Numbered from the stretch's first letter, positions 51,572 to 59,816 are shown. The stretch is 64,000 nt of DNA from Phycisphaerales bacterium (GCA_029260495.1 JAJDDD010000005.1:1-64000), one strand, 5' to 3'. The notes: generated by a model not told the origin, from the letters alone. Made by a program: numbers and translations.

Positions 51572-51994
51572 ATGGCGAGCCACGGCGCGATCAATACGGG
51601 AGCGGGAACACCGGCGAGTTCCGGTGGGTTGAGTGACGTTGTCTTTCAGGCGGTTTCGGATCCGACGAGGCGGGTCGTGCTCGAACTGCTCCTGCAAGGC
51701 GAGCGGGCGGTGAAGGACCTGCTTTCGCATCTTCACGGCGTGAGCCAGCCGCGCCTGAGCCAGCATTTAAAGGTGTTGCGCGAGGCGGGGTTGGTGGCGG
51801 CGGAGAAGGCGGGTCGTCGGCGGGTGTATCGACTGGAGGCGGCGCCGCTGCGGGAAGTGGCGCACTGGGTGGAGCACTTCGATGCATTTTGGGATGAGAA
51901 GCTGGACGCGTTGGGCGCTCACCTGGCGCGCACACACGAAACCGAGAATGCTCCGGGGGATCACGGCAAGAGGTCCAAAGGAGAAGAGGCGTGA
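51572..51994 (+). CDS. ArsR-family transcriptional repressor
   Basis: A 140-aa product with the ArsR/SmtB winged helix: VFQAVSDPTRRVVLELLLQGERAVKDLL, then GVSQPRLSQHLKVLREAGLVAAEKAGRRRVYRL. I see no Cys-rich metal site; members paired with SRPBCC proteins are usually not metal sensors. ATG 51572 is chosen because the promoter predicts a leaderless start there; an ATG at 51560 lies inside the operator. The stop overlaps the SRPBCC gene start (GTGA). Confidence 0.88.
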   Translation: MASHGAINTGAGTPASSGGLSDVVFQAVSDPTRRVVLELLLQGERAVKDLLSHLHGVSQPRLSQHLKVLREAGLVAAEKAGRRRVYRLEAAPLREVAHWVEHFDAFWDEKLDALGAHLARTHETENAPGDHGKRSKGEEA

Positions 51995-52512
51995 AGTGTT
52001 CGTTGCGCAAACAGATTGTGTATCCATACGCGCGGGAGAAGGTGTGGGTGGCGCTGACAGATCCTCGCGCGATCGCTGAATGGTTAATGCCAAATGACTT
52101 TGCGCCGGTGGTGGGGCATCGGTTCCGTTTTCAGACTGATCCTTCGGGGCCTTGTGGCGGCCTCTCAGAGTGTGAGGTGTTGGAAGTTGAGGCGCCAAAT
52201 CGGTTGGTGTATTCGTGGAAGCTGCATCCACGGGAAGGAAAGCGGGAGTATCCGAGCAGCACGGTTGTCGCATGGACACTTGAAGAAGTCGAGGGGGGAA
52301 CGCGACTGACGCTTGAGCAGACTGGCTACGTTGGCGCCAGGATGTGGATGATCCGCAACATCATGCTGCTTGGATGGTCGAGCATGCTCAAGCGGGGTTT
52401 CCGGCGTGTGCTGGACAACATTGATGACAAGAATGAGTTTACACCCGGCGCTGTTCCTTTGGAGAAGCGATTTTACAAGGTGAAAACCGTGCCGGATGAT
52501 CTGGTGTATTAG
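51991..52512 (+). CDS. SRPBCC / AHSA1-domain protein
   Basis: A 173-aa product with the AHSA1-type helix-grip pattern: YPYAREKVWVALTDPRAIAEWLMPNDFAPVVGHRFRF, then CEVLEVEAPNRLVYSWKL and GTRLTLEQTGY. The fold has a hydrophobic cavity for small ligands. It is translated from GTG overlapping the ArsR stop, the common ArsR-AHSA1 two-gene arrangement. The ligand is unknown. Confidence 0.85.
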   Translation: MKCSLRKQIVYPYAREKVWVALTDPRAIAEWLMPNDFAPVVGHRFRFQTDPSGPCGGLSECEVLEVEAPNRLVYSWKLHPREGKREYPSSTVVAWTLEEVEGGTRLTLEQTGYVGARMWMIRNIMLLGWSSMLKRGFRRVLDNIDDKNEFTPGAVPLEKRFYKVKTVPDDLVY

Positions 52513-52586
52513 TTGATTGTGTGTGCTGGGCAGCCGGTGGGGCGACCAGTGTTGTTACAGCGTCTTGAAAGAGCAAAGGAATAATC

Positions 52587-53240
52587 ATGGGTGCAGGAAA
52601 AGTGTGTGTGGGTGTTGCGGTCGCATGTGTGTGCGCATTTGGAGCGGGGAGAGCGGTATCGAATGGCGAGCGCGCTGCGCAGGAGACGCTGGCGCCGCCG
52701 TTTGATGTTTCAAGCATTGATCACAACAAGATGATGCAGAAGATGCAGGAGGTGGCGACTCCGGGCAAAGAGCATGAGCTCATGACTATTCAGGTAGGCA
52801 CGTGGGACACGACGATGAAACTGTGGATGGGCGGGAACAAGCCGGGATCGCAGCCGCTGGAGAGCACGGGTATCGCCGAAGTGAAGTGGGTGCTTGGCGG
52901 TCGATTCTTGGAGGAGAAATCGTCAGGCATGATTATGGGTCAGCCCTATGAGGGGATGAACCTGTTCGGGTATGACGTGTTTGCGCGCAAGTATGTCACA
53001 GTGCATGCGGACAACATGAATACAGCGATGTACACCGCCGAGGGTCACGCTTCGATGGATGGGAAGTCCATCATTCTGTATGGCGTTATGGATGAAGCGT
53101 CGCTGGATATTCACGGCCGTGAAGTGAAGTACGTGCTGCGGATCATTACGCCGGACCATTTGCAGTTTGATATGTACGATCTGCACATTGGAGAAGAGCA
53201 CAACAAGGTTGGGCAGATTGATTACCGACGGCGCGGTTGA
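52587..53240 (+). CDS. DUF1579 family exported protein
   Basis: A 217-aa product with an N-terminal hydrophobic stretch and the DUF1579 pattern: a segment HELMTIQVGTWDTTMKLWMGG, then VKWVLGGRFLEEKSSGMIMGQPYEGMNLFGYD, and a strand-rich end. The family probably forms a lipocalin-like barrel and is of unknown function. AAGGAATAATC precedes ATG 52587. A strong terminator follows 48 bases after the stop. Confidence 0.8.
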   Translation: MGAGKVCVGVAVACVCAFGAGRAVSNGERAAQETLAPPFDVSSIDHNKMMQKMQEVATPGKEHELMTIQVGTWDTTMKLWMGGNKPGSQPLESTGIAEVKWVLGGRFLEEKSSGMIMGQPYEGMNLFGYDVFARKYVTVHADNMNTAMYTAEGHASMDGKSIILYGVMDEASLDIHGREVKYVLRIITPDHLQFDMYDLHIGEEHNKVGQIDYRRRG

Positions 53241-53288
53241 TCGGGGCGTCGCCTGCGGCGCGCCATATTGATATTGACATTCAAACCA

Positions 53289-53324
53289 AACTCGCTGGCA
53301 TGAGTCAGCGAGTTTTCTTTTTTT
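53289..53324 (+). terminator. Intrinsic terminator
   Basis: Perfect 9-bp stem AACTCGCTG / CAGCGAGTT with loop GCATGAGT, followed by TTCTTTTTTT. It ends the ArsR-SRPBCC-DUF1579 stretch. Confidence 0.88.
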
Positions 53325-53388
53325 GCAGGAGTTAGAGGCTGAAGCGACCATGGGGGTTTGGGGGTGGGTATGATCCCGCCCCCTTCAT

Positions 53389-54402
53389 ATGAGGAGCAAC
53401 GCGGGCTGGATGGCACTGGCAACTGAAAAAACCAGGGGCAGCGACTTCGCCGTCGGCGTGGCGGCGGTTGTGCTGACGCTGGCCGGCTGGGCCGCTGTGC
53501 CATTGTTCTTGAAGCACTTCACGCACTCGATTGACGCATGGACAAGCAACGGTTGGCGTTATGCGTTCGCGGCGCTTTTCTGGGCGCCAGTGATGGTGAT
53601 CGGAATGTCCAAGCGGCGCATCGGCGCCCGATTGTGGCGAGCGGCGCTCATTCCCGCAGCGATCAACTGCATCGGGCAGGTGTGTTTTACGGAGGCGCAC
53701 TATCACATTGCGCCGGGGCTGCTGACATTCAGCTTGCGCATTGAAATTGTCTGCGTCGCGATTGGCGCCTTTATTCTGTTTCCCGTTGAGCGCGTGATTG
53801 TGCGTTCGGGCGTCTACATCGGGGGCTTGGCGCTTGTTCTGATCGGGACGATCGGCGTTATCTTGTTTGGCCAGTCTTCTCTCGATGCGGACCATTTGTT
53901 CGGCGTGGGGCTGGCGCTGATCTCAGGCGTGTGCTTTGCTGGGTATGGATTGTCGGTGCGTCGCTGCATTCAGCGGGCGCCGATCCTTGATGCGTTTTCC
54001 ATTATCAGTGTGTACACAGCGTTGGTGATGGTTGTTCTCATGCTGGTGTTCGGCGAGCGGGCCGGCGCCGGTGCGATGGACCTGAGCGCGACGCAGTTTG
54101 TTCTCTTGATGATCTCTTCGCTAGTGGGGATCGCGCTGGGTCATACGTTCTACTACCTGGCGATTCAGCGGCTGGGCGTCGCGGTGGCGTCGGGCGTGAT
54201 TCAACTGCAACCAGTCGTGGTTGCGGCGTTCTCTTTCTTCCTCTTCAATGAGCTGTTGACCAGCTGGCAGTGGGGGAGCGGCGCAGTCGCGATCATCGGC
54301 GCGATGCTCATGCTCAGCGTTCAGCGAATGACGCGCCGTCGCCTTGCAGCAAACGAGAGTCCGGCGGAAAGCGAAAACGCGCCAGCGCCCGCAGCGCACT
54401 AG
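53389..54402 (+). CDS. EamA/DMT-superfamily permease
   Basis: A 337-aa product with ten transmembrane helices as two EamA halves (about 20-145 and 170-320). The second half ends in the typical pattern LGVAVASGVIQLQPVVVAAFSFFLFNELL. Such permeases export amino acids or metabolites; the substrate is unknown. The start is ATG 53389, with ATG 53410 as an alternative. The TAG stop lies in a CTAG shared with the stop of the convergent gene. Confidence 0.88.
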   Translation: MRSNAGWMALATEKTRGSDFAVGVAAVVLTLAGWAAVPLFLKHFTHSIDAWTSNGWRYAFAALFWAPVMVIGMSKRRIGARLWRAALIPAAINCIGQVCFTEAHYHIAPGLLTFSLRIEIVCVAIGAFILFPVERVIVRSGVYIGGLALVLIGTIGVILFGQSSLDADHLFGVGLALISGVCFAGYGLSVRRCIQRAPILDAFSIISVYTALVMVVLMLVFGERAGAGAMDLSATQFVLLMISSLVGIALGHTFYYLAIQRLGVAVASGVIQLQPVVVAAFSFFLFNELLTSWQWGSGAVAIIGAMLMLSVQRMTRRRLAANESPAESENAPAPAAH

Positions 54403-55091
54403 CTGGAAGGCTTTTGTCGTGTTGTGGAAGTTTTTTTCTTCTTTGAAGTTGAGGACTTCTTCTTAACCGACTTTTTCGTTGCGGTCTTCGCGGGCGTCTT
54501 GGGCGCGGGTGTTTCTGGCGTTGTGTTATTTGACTCTATTTTTCCCGATGCTTTCTTCTTTGTAAGCGCCGTTGGTGTCGCGATAGTTTCGACGATGTCT
54601 TGCGCATCTTCAGGCGGCGGCGCTGGCGCCAGACGATGGCGATTCTCCGGATGCAGCGAGTCGAGCCCGAGTTCGTTATTGGGGAAATCAAAGTGACCGT
54701 CGATCAGCGCGACGCCCTTTTCGATGATGACCTGTTGCGCCTGACAGTCTCCTTTCCACTTGGACTTGGGAGCGATATGAATGGGTCCGCCTCGAACGGT
54801 TTTGGCGTCGACGATGCCGCCGCGCACATCGATGCCCATGTGGGCCTCGACAAGGTCAGCGATAAGCCGGCCGCGTTTTTCAACTGTGATTTTCCCGCAA
54901 GTCTGAAGCCTGGTGACGCCGTGCGCGTCTTTGATAGTCACATCATCGACGAGCAGACTCTTTGAGCATTTTGGGCACGAGAGCGTCATGGCGCGGGCGG
55001 AAATCTGAAAACGATTGGAACAGTGATAGCACTGGATCATCCGTGGGCCGGAGGATTGCGTCGAGGATGTCTTCTTCTTCGCCTTGGCCAT
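54399..55091 (-). CDS. Bactofilin-like protein with N-terminal zinc ribbon and basic tail
   Basis: A 230-aa product. The N-terminus has two CxxC pairs (CYHCSNRF and CPKCSK), a zinc-ribbon layout. The middle (about 50-135) has the short parallel beta repeats seen in bactofilins (KITVEKRGRLIADLVEAHMGIDVRGGIVDAKTVRGGPIHIAP). The last 60 residues are Lys/Thr/Pro-rich. Bactofilins polymerise into cytoskeletal filaments. The ribbon and basic tail could bind nucleic acid (inference). It lies next to a normal bactofilin gene, both leftward. Confidence 0.65.
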   Translation of the reverse strand: MAKAKKKTSSTQSSGPRMIQCYHCSNRFQISARAMTLSCPKCSKSLLVDDVTIKDAHGVTRLQTCGKITVEKRGRLIADLVEAHMGIDVRGGIVDAKTVRGGPIHIAPKSKWKGDCQAQQVIIEKGVALIDGHFDFPNNELGLDSLHPENRHRLAPAPPPEDAQDIVETIATPTALTKKKASGKIESNNTTPETPAPKTPAKTATKKSVKKKSSTSKKKKTSTTRQKPSS

Positions 55092-55181
55092 CTATCTGGA
55101 GCGTGCGCGCAGGTTGAAGCGGTCGCCGAACATCCCGCGCATGGGCGCGTCGGCGACAGAGTTTTACGAATCGGAATAACC

Positions 55182-55607
55182 CTATCGACGGGCGGGTTCG
55201 GGCTGCTTGTTCGCCTGCTGACTGTTTTGCGGCTTGGCTTCGGCGACCGGCGCCTTCTGGCCGACGTTCTTCGTCGCATCCGGCCCGACGCGGCAATGCC
55301 CGGTGAAGGCGGCGCCGTCCGCAACCACGAGCTTGGTCGCGACGAGATCGCCGCTGACGCGCGCCTTGGGGTTGAGCTGCACACGGTCGCGCGCGGTGAC
55401 ATCGCCTTCGACGACGCCGTCGACAAGAACCGCGTCGGCTTCGACGGTGGCTTTGCACTTTGCGCCTTCCGCGACCTGAAGCTCGCCCTTCGCGTTGATC
55501 TGCCCCTCGAAGCTTCCGAGGATGCGGGCGTTGTTGTCGAAGGACATCTCGCCCTTGATATGTGTGTCCACCCCGATGACGGTGGTCTGGTTGGTGTTCT
55601 CTGCCAT
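55182..55607 (-). CDS. Bactofilin (polymer-forming cytoskeletal protein)
   Basis: A 141-aa product starting MAENTNQTTVIGVDTHIKGEM. It shows the bactofilin repeat pattern: GSFEGQINAKGELQVAEGAKCKATVEADAVLVDGVVEGDVTARDRVQL. It ends with a disordered Gln/Pro-rich tail. Bactofilins form non-polar filaments at the inner membrane and affect cell shape or localised wall growth. AAGGAG lies 8 bases before the ATG. Confidence 0.88.
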   Translation of the reverse strand: MAENTNQTTVIGVDTHIKGEMSFDNNARILGSFEGQINAKGELQVAEGAKCKATVEADAVLVDGVVEGDVTARDRVQLNPKARVSGDLVATKLVVADGAAFTGHCRVGPDATKNVGQKAPVAEAKPQNSQQANKQPEPARR

Positions 55608-55822
55608 CCGTGTCACTCCTTGATTCGGTTGGTCTGGCGCCCCGTCAATTCCGTTCGGGACTTATTGGACGCCAGTCTAGCGAGCGATTGAAGGTCGTAT
55701 CTCCACACGGGCGTCGTGGAACATGTTGTCGATAAGTTCTTGTAGGCAGAGGGCGCCGCTCGCCGGGACGCTCGCCCCATTTTGACGGCTCGATATGGCG
55801 ACGGAAGATGAGGATGATTCCA

Positions 55823-56070
55823 ATGGCGGGATATTCAGGAACACCGCTTGTGAAGAAGCTCGGAATCAAGGACGGACATCGAGTTCTGGCGATCAACGCG
55901 CCCAAGAACCTGAAGAACACCCTTGGAAAGCTGCCCGATGGCGTCAATCTGCAATGCAGCGCTCGGGGCACGGCGCCGGTCTCGTGGATAACAAAGTCTG
56001 CGCCGTGGATGAGATATGGTCCGGGCTGCGATTTGTGTATCGCATCAAGGATCGAGGCAAGAAAAAATAA
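55823..56070 (+). pseudogene. Broken DUF3052 gene (internal deletion with frame change)
   Basis: From ATG 55823 the frame reads MAGYSGTPLVKKLGIKDG and continues to about 55940 as the start of a DUF3052 protein. The typical C-terminal end (GLVDNKVCAVDEIWSGLRFVYRIKDR) is also present, but in another frame, ending at TAA 56068-56070. The middle of the family, roughly 60-70 residues as I recall it, is missing. An out-of-frame internal deletion explains this. Read without a shift, the first frame instead continues to 56170 with unrelated sequence. Confidence 0.65.
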
Positions 56071-56202
56071 GTGGGTTATCCGTGTGATGGGCCATAGTTT
56101 CCCCGGCAGTGAGCCTGTGGTTCTCATGCAGGCTGATCGAGATTCCGATAGCGATTTCAGCGTTCGGTGAGGGTATCCGGAACGCGGAGCACGGAGTCAT
56201 CG

Positions 56203-56724
56203 ATGGCCTTCTTCGGCGAGCACCTTGTCCAGGCTGGGCTGATCACCCAGGAGCAGTTGGCCAAGGCCCTGCGCGTGCAGCAGCACGAAGGCGGACGCCT
56301 GGGGCCGATCATCTCGAATCTTGGCTACGCGGCGGCTGAAAAGCTCGACCGGCTCTGGATTGAAACCTACGTCGAGCCGGCGCTGCAGTCCGCCATCGAC
56401 CGCAACTGTGAGAATCGTTTTTCGATCTCGAACAGCCAGATCGTCTACGAGGAAGTGCATCAGCGGACAATGATCTTTTCGGACATGCTCAACTCGGGAA
56501 GCGTCTGCGGCACGGAGTTGACGATCACCGGAACCGCGATCGTGAAGATCGGCGAGCGGGACTCCCTGCCATTCCGCTTCACGATTGAGCCGGACTCAGG
56601 CTTTGCGCTCCTGGAGGAGTCGGCAGAGGTCATGATCCGACGCTGGTTTGATCTTCTGGATCGGCAGGGTGTGCTGCCCGCGCCAACGCCGAGAAAGTCA
56701 GCCCAGGACATCACCGCGGCGTAA
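56203..56724 (+). CDS. MshEN/GspE-N-domain-like protein without ATPase
   Basis: A 173-aa product. Residues 1-45 (FGEHLVQAGLITQEQLAKALRVQQ then GGRLGPIISNLGY) match the repeat of MshEN/GspE N-terminal domains, which bind c-di-GMP in some type II secretion and pilus ATPases. The rest (about 65-165) is a separate domain of unknown fold. No P-loop is present, so it is not an ATPase. An FHA-GspE gene without this domain lies 0.5 kb downstream on the other strand. ATG 56203 has GGAG upstream. Confidence 0.6.
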   Translation: MAFFGEHLVQAGLITQEQLAKALRVQQHEGGRLGPIISNLGYAAAEKLDRLWIETYVEPALQSAIDRNCENRFSISNSQIVYEEVHQRTMIFSDMLNSGSVCGTELTITGTAIVKIGERDSLPFRFTIEPDSGFALLEESAEVMIRRWFDLLDRQGVLPAPTPRKSAQDITAA

Positions 56725-56760
56725 TTGCCTTTGATATGCGCCGCATGCCCGCTGTCAGGG

Positions 56761-56766
56761 TATCCT
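56761..56766 (+). promoter_or_regulatory. -10-like TATCCT before the OsmC gene
   Basis: TATCCT ends 7 bases before ATG 56774, with no Shine-Dalgarno sequence between; leaderless transcription is likely. Confidence 0.4.
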
Positions 56767-56773
56767 CACGCGC

Positions 56774-57208
56774 ATGGCTCACGGAACGCTGGTGATCGCG
56801 ACGATTGGTCCACGGGGATACACGACGGAGCTGCGCGCCGGCGCCCACACGCTCCGCGCCGATGAGCCTCTCTCCGTCGGGGGGGCCGACCTTGGCGTTT
56901 CGCCCTATGAGCTGCTCCTGGCAGCGGTCGCATCCTGCAAAGCGATCACGATGCGCATGTATGTGGATCGAAAGGGTTGGGATCTCGCCGGCGCGACCTT
57001 GACGCTTTCATATGAAAAGATTCACGCAGAGGATTGCGCAGAGTGCGAGACCAAGACAGGGAAAGTGGATCGGATAGAATGCGTTATTGAGCTGCGCGGC
57101 GAGCTTTCCGAGGAACAACGCCGGCGCATTATCGAAATTGCAGACAAGTGCCCCGTGCATCAGACTCTTACGAGCGAGACGGTCATCAAAACGCGTGTCG
57201 CAGAGTAA
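56774..57208 (+). CDS. OsmC-family peroxiredoxin-like protein
   Basis: A 144-aa product with the OsmC/Ohr fold pattern: [28 protein letters not shown] and DKCPVHQTL. The two conserved cysteines, C55 and C125, form the peroxide-reducing pair that reacts with organic hydroperoxides. Three other cysteines (in EDCAECET and IEC) are extra. The gene converges with the FHA-GspE gene. Confidence 0.88.
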   Translation: MAHGTLVIATIGPRGYTTELRAGAHTLRADEPLSVGGADLGVSPYELLLAAVASCKAITMRMYVDRKGWDLAGATLTLSYEKIHAEDCAECETKTGKVDRIECVIELRGELSEEQRRRIIEIADKCPVHQTLTSETVIKTRVAE

Positions 57209-57234
57209 GCTTGTCTTTTCCAAATGTGAAAAAC

Positions 57235-58836
57235 TTAGAGCCCGCCGACGACGTGGTCGACTTCCTCGACGCTGGTCTTGCCTCGTGAAACGAGTTGCCA
57301 GCCCGATTGCGCGAGCGTCGTAAAGAGCCCGGCTTCAGCAATCTTGCGCATTGATTGAATGGATGGATTGTTGAGGACGATGTCGCGCATCTCATCGTTG
57401 AACTCGAGCAGCTCGAAGATCGCCATCCGCCCGCGATACCCGGTTTTCATGCACTCGGCGCATCCGGTGGCAGAATACACCTTGCGATTCTTCGCGAACC
57501 GCCCGAGGCGCGTTGCCTGGCCGGGTGTGAGTTCGACGGCCCGCTTACACTTATCACAGAGTACGCGAACGAGGCGCTGAGCCAACACAAGGTTGAGCGA
57601 GTTCGCGACAAGATACGGCTCAACTCCGAGATCAAGCAATCGAAACACGGAGGCGATGGTGTCGCGGGCGTGCAGCGTTGAGAAAACGACATGCCCGGTC
57701 ATCGCGGCCTGCATCGCGGTGCGGGCGGTTTCATCATCGCGCACCTCACCGACGAGAATGACATCGGGATCCTGCCTGAGGACGGATCGCAGGAGCGCGC
57801 CGAACGAGTTGCCTTTGGCTTCGTCCGCTGGAATCTGTGTGATGCCGCTAATGTGATATTCAACCGGGTCTTCGATGGTGATGACATTGCGCCGCTCGAC
57901 ATCTAGCGTGCGCATGCAGTTGTAGAGCGTCGTCGTTTTCCCGGACCCCGTGGGCCCAACAACAATCAACATGCCCGAAGATTGCTCGCACACATGGCGA
58001 ATGCGCTCGAGCATGTATCCCGGCATGCCAAGATCGGTCAGCGAGCGCGGCGTCTCACGCCCATCAAGCACGCGCAGCACAAGCTTCTGCCCGTGAACGC
58101 TCGGCGAGAAGCTGGCGCGATAGTCGACCCGGCGAGCGTTAATTGTCGCAGAATAATGCCCTTCCTGCACAACGCCGCGCCCCGCCGCCTTCATCTGACA
58201 CACCGCTTTGATGAGCCCTTCGATCAGTTCGCCGACCTGCTTCGGAAGCTTGACGATCGAGAGCATCTGCCCGTCGACGCGCATGCGCACGCCGTACGCT
58301 TCACTCTTGGGCTCGATGTGAATATCAGTCGCCCGGCTCTTGGAGGCTGCGAGCAGCAGCAGCCGCGTCGCGATCGCGCCTCCGCCTTTGCCCATGAGCG
58401 CGTCTGACACATTGCCCATCGCGTCAATCAGCGTAATGTCTTCCAGTTCATCCTTGGGCGGCAAAAGATTGATGAGCTCGAGCAGCTCAATCGACCAGCG
58501 GGATTGCTTCTCGGAGGGTTTGTCGTTGGACTTCTTCGGGACCGGGCCTTCGTGCTCGATATGAAACACATGCCCGCCGATGCGCAGCGCGTCCCCTTCT
58601 GCGAAGGGAGATTCATCAATGCGCTGATCGTTCAGTCGGGTGCCGTTGCGCGAGCCCAGATCACGGACCATGTACCCGCCGTCGGCGCCCGGTTCGATCA
58701 CACAATGAAACCTGCTGGCGAGATTGTCTTCAAGGACAACGTCATTATTGGGATGGCGACCAATCGCGACCGTGCTGCCCTTGAGGGCGACCATCCCCAG
58801 TTTGTCGTTGTCGCAGATCAGCCGATATCTCGCCAT
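57235..58836 (-). CDS. GspE/PilB-type secretion ATPase with N-terminal FHA domain
   Basis: A 533-aa product. An FHA domain (1-95; VAIGRHPNNDVVLEDNLASRFHCVIE, GSRNGTRLN) replaces the usual GspE N-terminal domains. The ATPase (about 165-500) has Walker A GPTGSGKT (294-301), an Asp-box region, PVEYHISGITQI and a tetracysteine site (C427, C430, C459, C462) as in GspE. Such ATPases power pseudopilus or pilus assembly; FHA domains bind phosphothreonine. ATG 58836 is chosen; the frame continues upstream to 59007 without motifs and would overlap ribE. Confidence 0.88.
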   Translation of the reverse strand: MARYRLICDNDKLGMVALKGSTVAIGRHPNNDVVLEDNLASRFHCVIEPGADGGYMVRDLGSRNGTRLNDQRIDESPFAEGDALRIGGHVFHIEHEGPVPKKSNDKPSEKQSRWSIELLELINLLPPKDELEDITLIDAMGNVSDALMGKGGGAIATRLLLLAASKSRATDIHIEPKSEAYGVRMRVDGQMLSIVKLPKQVGELIEGLIKAVCQMKAAGRGVVQEGHYSATINARRVDYRASFSPSVHGQKLVLRVLDGRETPRSLTDLGMPGYMLERIRHVCEQSSGMLIVVGPTGSGKTTTLYNCMRTLDVERRNVITIEDPVEYHISGITQIPADEAKGNSFGALLRSVLRQDPDVILVGEVRDDETARTAMQAAMTGHVVFSTLHARDTIASVFRLLDLGVEPYLVANSLNLVLAQRLVRVLCDKCKRAVELTPGQATRLGRFAKNRKVYSATGCAECMKTGYRGRMAIFELLEFNDEMRDIVLNNPSIQSMRKIAEAGLFTTLAQSGWQLVSRGKTSVEEVDHVVGGL

Positions 58837-59003
58837 GATGACTATGACCCCGTCGATCGGAATGGCTCCACCAGGATCGAGCCCGGATACGCATGAATCA
58901 CTCAATATGAAACTGCCATCCCAGTGAATCCATCTTACATGCCCGAGCCACACGGGCAATGAGGCTTCGATCCCGCCGTGATTCGCAGACAAAAACCGCT
59001 GCC

Positions 59004-59591
59004 TCACCTCCGGCTGAGATAATGGACCGCGGCCCGGGCGAGAATGTCGGTTTCAATATTCACCCGCCCGCCAGCCCTCAGATCACGAAGAGTGGTTCGC
59101 TCGAGCGTGGTCGGGATGAGAGCGACTGTGAATGTCGCCGCAGCCACCTCCGCGATGGTCAGCGAGACGCCATCCAGCGTGATCGAGCCCTTGGGAGCGA
59201 TGTAATCCATGAGATGGGCTGGCGGCTCGATCGTCAAACGCCAGTCTGAAGCATCCGCACGGACAGCCTGCACCACGCCGACACCATCTACGTGCCCCTG
59301 CACGAAATGCCCGCCAAGCGGATCTCCTGCTGCCAGCGAAGGCTCAAGATTGACCGGCGATCCAGCGTCCAGCTCGCCCAGAGTGGTCAGACCGAGGGTT
59401 TCAGCCACAACGTCGAACGTGAACGGCGGGCCCGGATCCCCCACAGTCAGGCAGACGCCGGCGATGCTCACGGAGTCGCCCGGCGCGGGCTGATGGCGCC
59501 ACGGCCCGGGATCAATCGCGAGTTGGACGCCGGCCTCGGTCGGCGTCAGGGCGGCGACGCGCCCAACTGCTTGAACAAGCCCTGTAAACAT
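59004..59591 (-). CDS. ribE: Riboflavin synthase, alpha subunit
   Basis: The 195-aa product dismutates two 6,7-dimethyl-8-ribityllumazine to riboflavin. It starts with the hallmark MFTGLVQAVGRV and has two lumazine-binding repeats, including VSIAGVCLTV, LGGHFVQGHVDGVG and GSITLDGVSLTI. A -10-like TATCCT ends 6 bases before the ATG. It is leftward, ahead of the FHA-GspE gene. Confidence 0.93.
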   Translation of the reverse strand: MFTGLVQAVGRVAALTPTEAGVQLAIDPGPWRHQPAPGDSVSIAGVCLTVGDPGPPFTFDVVAETLGLTTLGELDAGSPVNLEPSLAAGDPLGGHFVQGHVDGVGVVQAVRADASDWRLTIEPPAHLMDYIAPKGSITLDGVSLTIAEVAAATFTVALIPTTLERTTLRDLRAGGRVNIETDILARAAVHYLSRR

Positions 59592-59597
59592 GGTGTG

Positions 59598-59603
59598 AGG
59601 ATA
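59598..59603 (-). promoter_or_regulatory. -10-like TATCCT before ribE
   Basis: On the minus strand TATCCT is separated by six bases (CACACC) from the ribE ATG, with no room for a Shine-Dalgarno sequence; a leaderless arrangement. Confidence 0.4.
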
Positions 59604-59816
59604 GGCGAGGTCGCCATCGCGTGGGGGCGCGGTTTGACCCCCTCAGAAGGGCGGAGCATACTCGACGATTCTCAGCAGAGGTCGGCCCGCATCCTGCGCC
59701 CTCGGCGCGAACAAGGCCCGCTCTCCTGCGAAGATGAGGCTGGCGTCTCAACTTTCGATGGCGCCGGCTCAAATCCGCTGATGTCCGATCGGCTCAACTG
59801 AAGGATGGGTTCCCGA

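Noticed and set aside
58837-59007. N-terminal extension of the FHA-GspE gene to a start at 59007
   Set aside because: The extension has no domain, would overlap ribE, and ATG 58836 begins exactly at the FHA domain.
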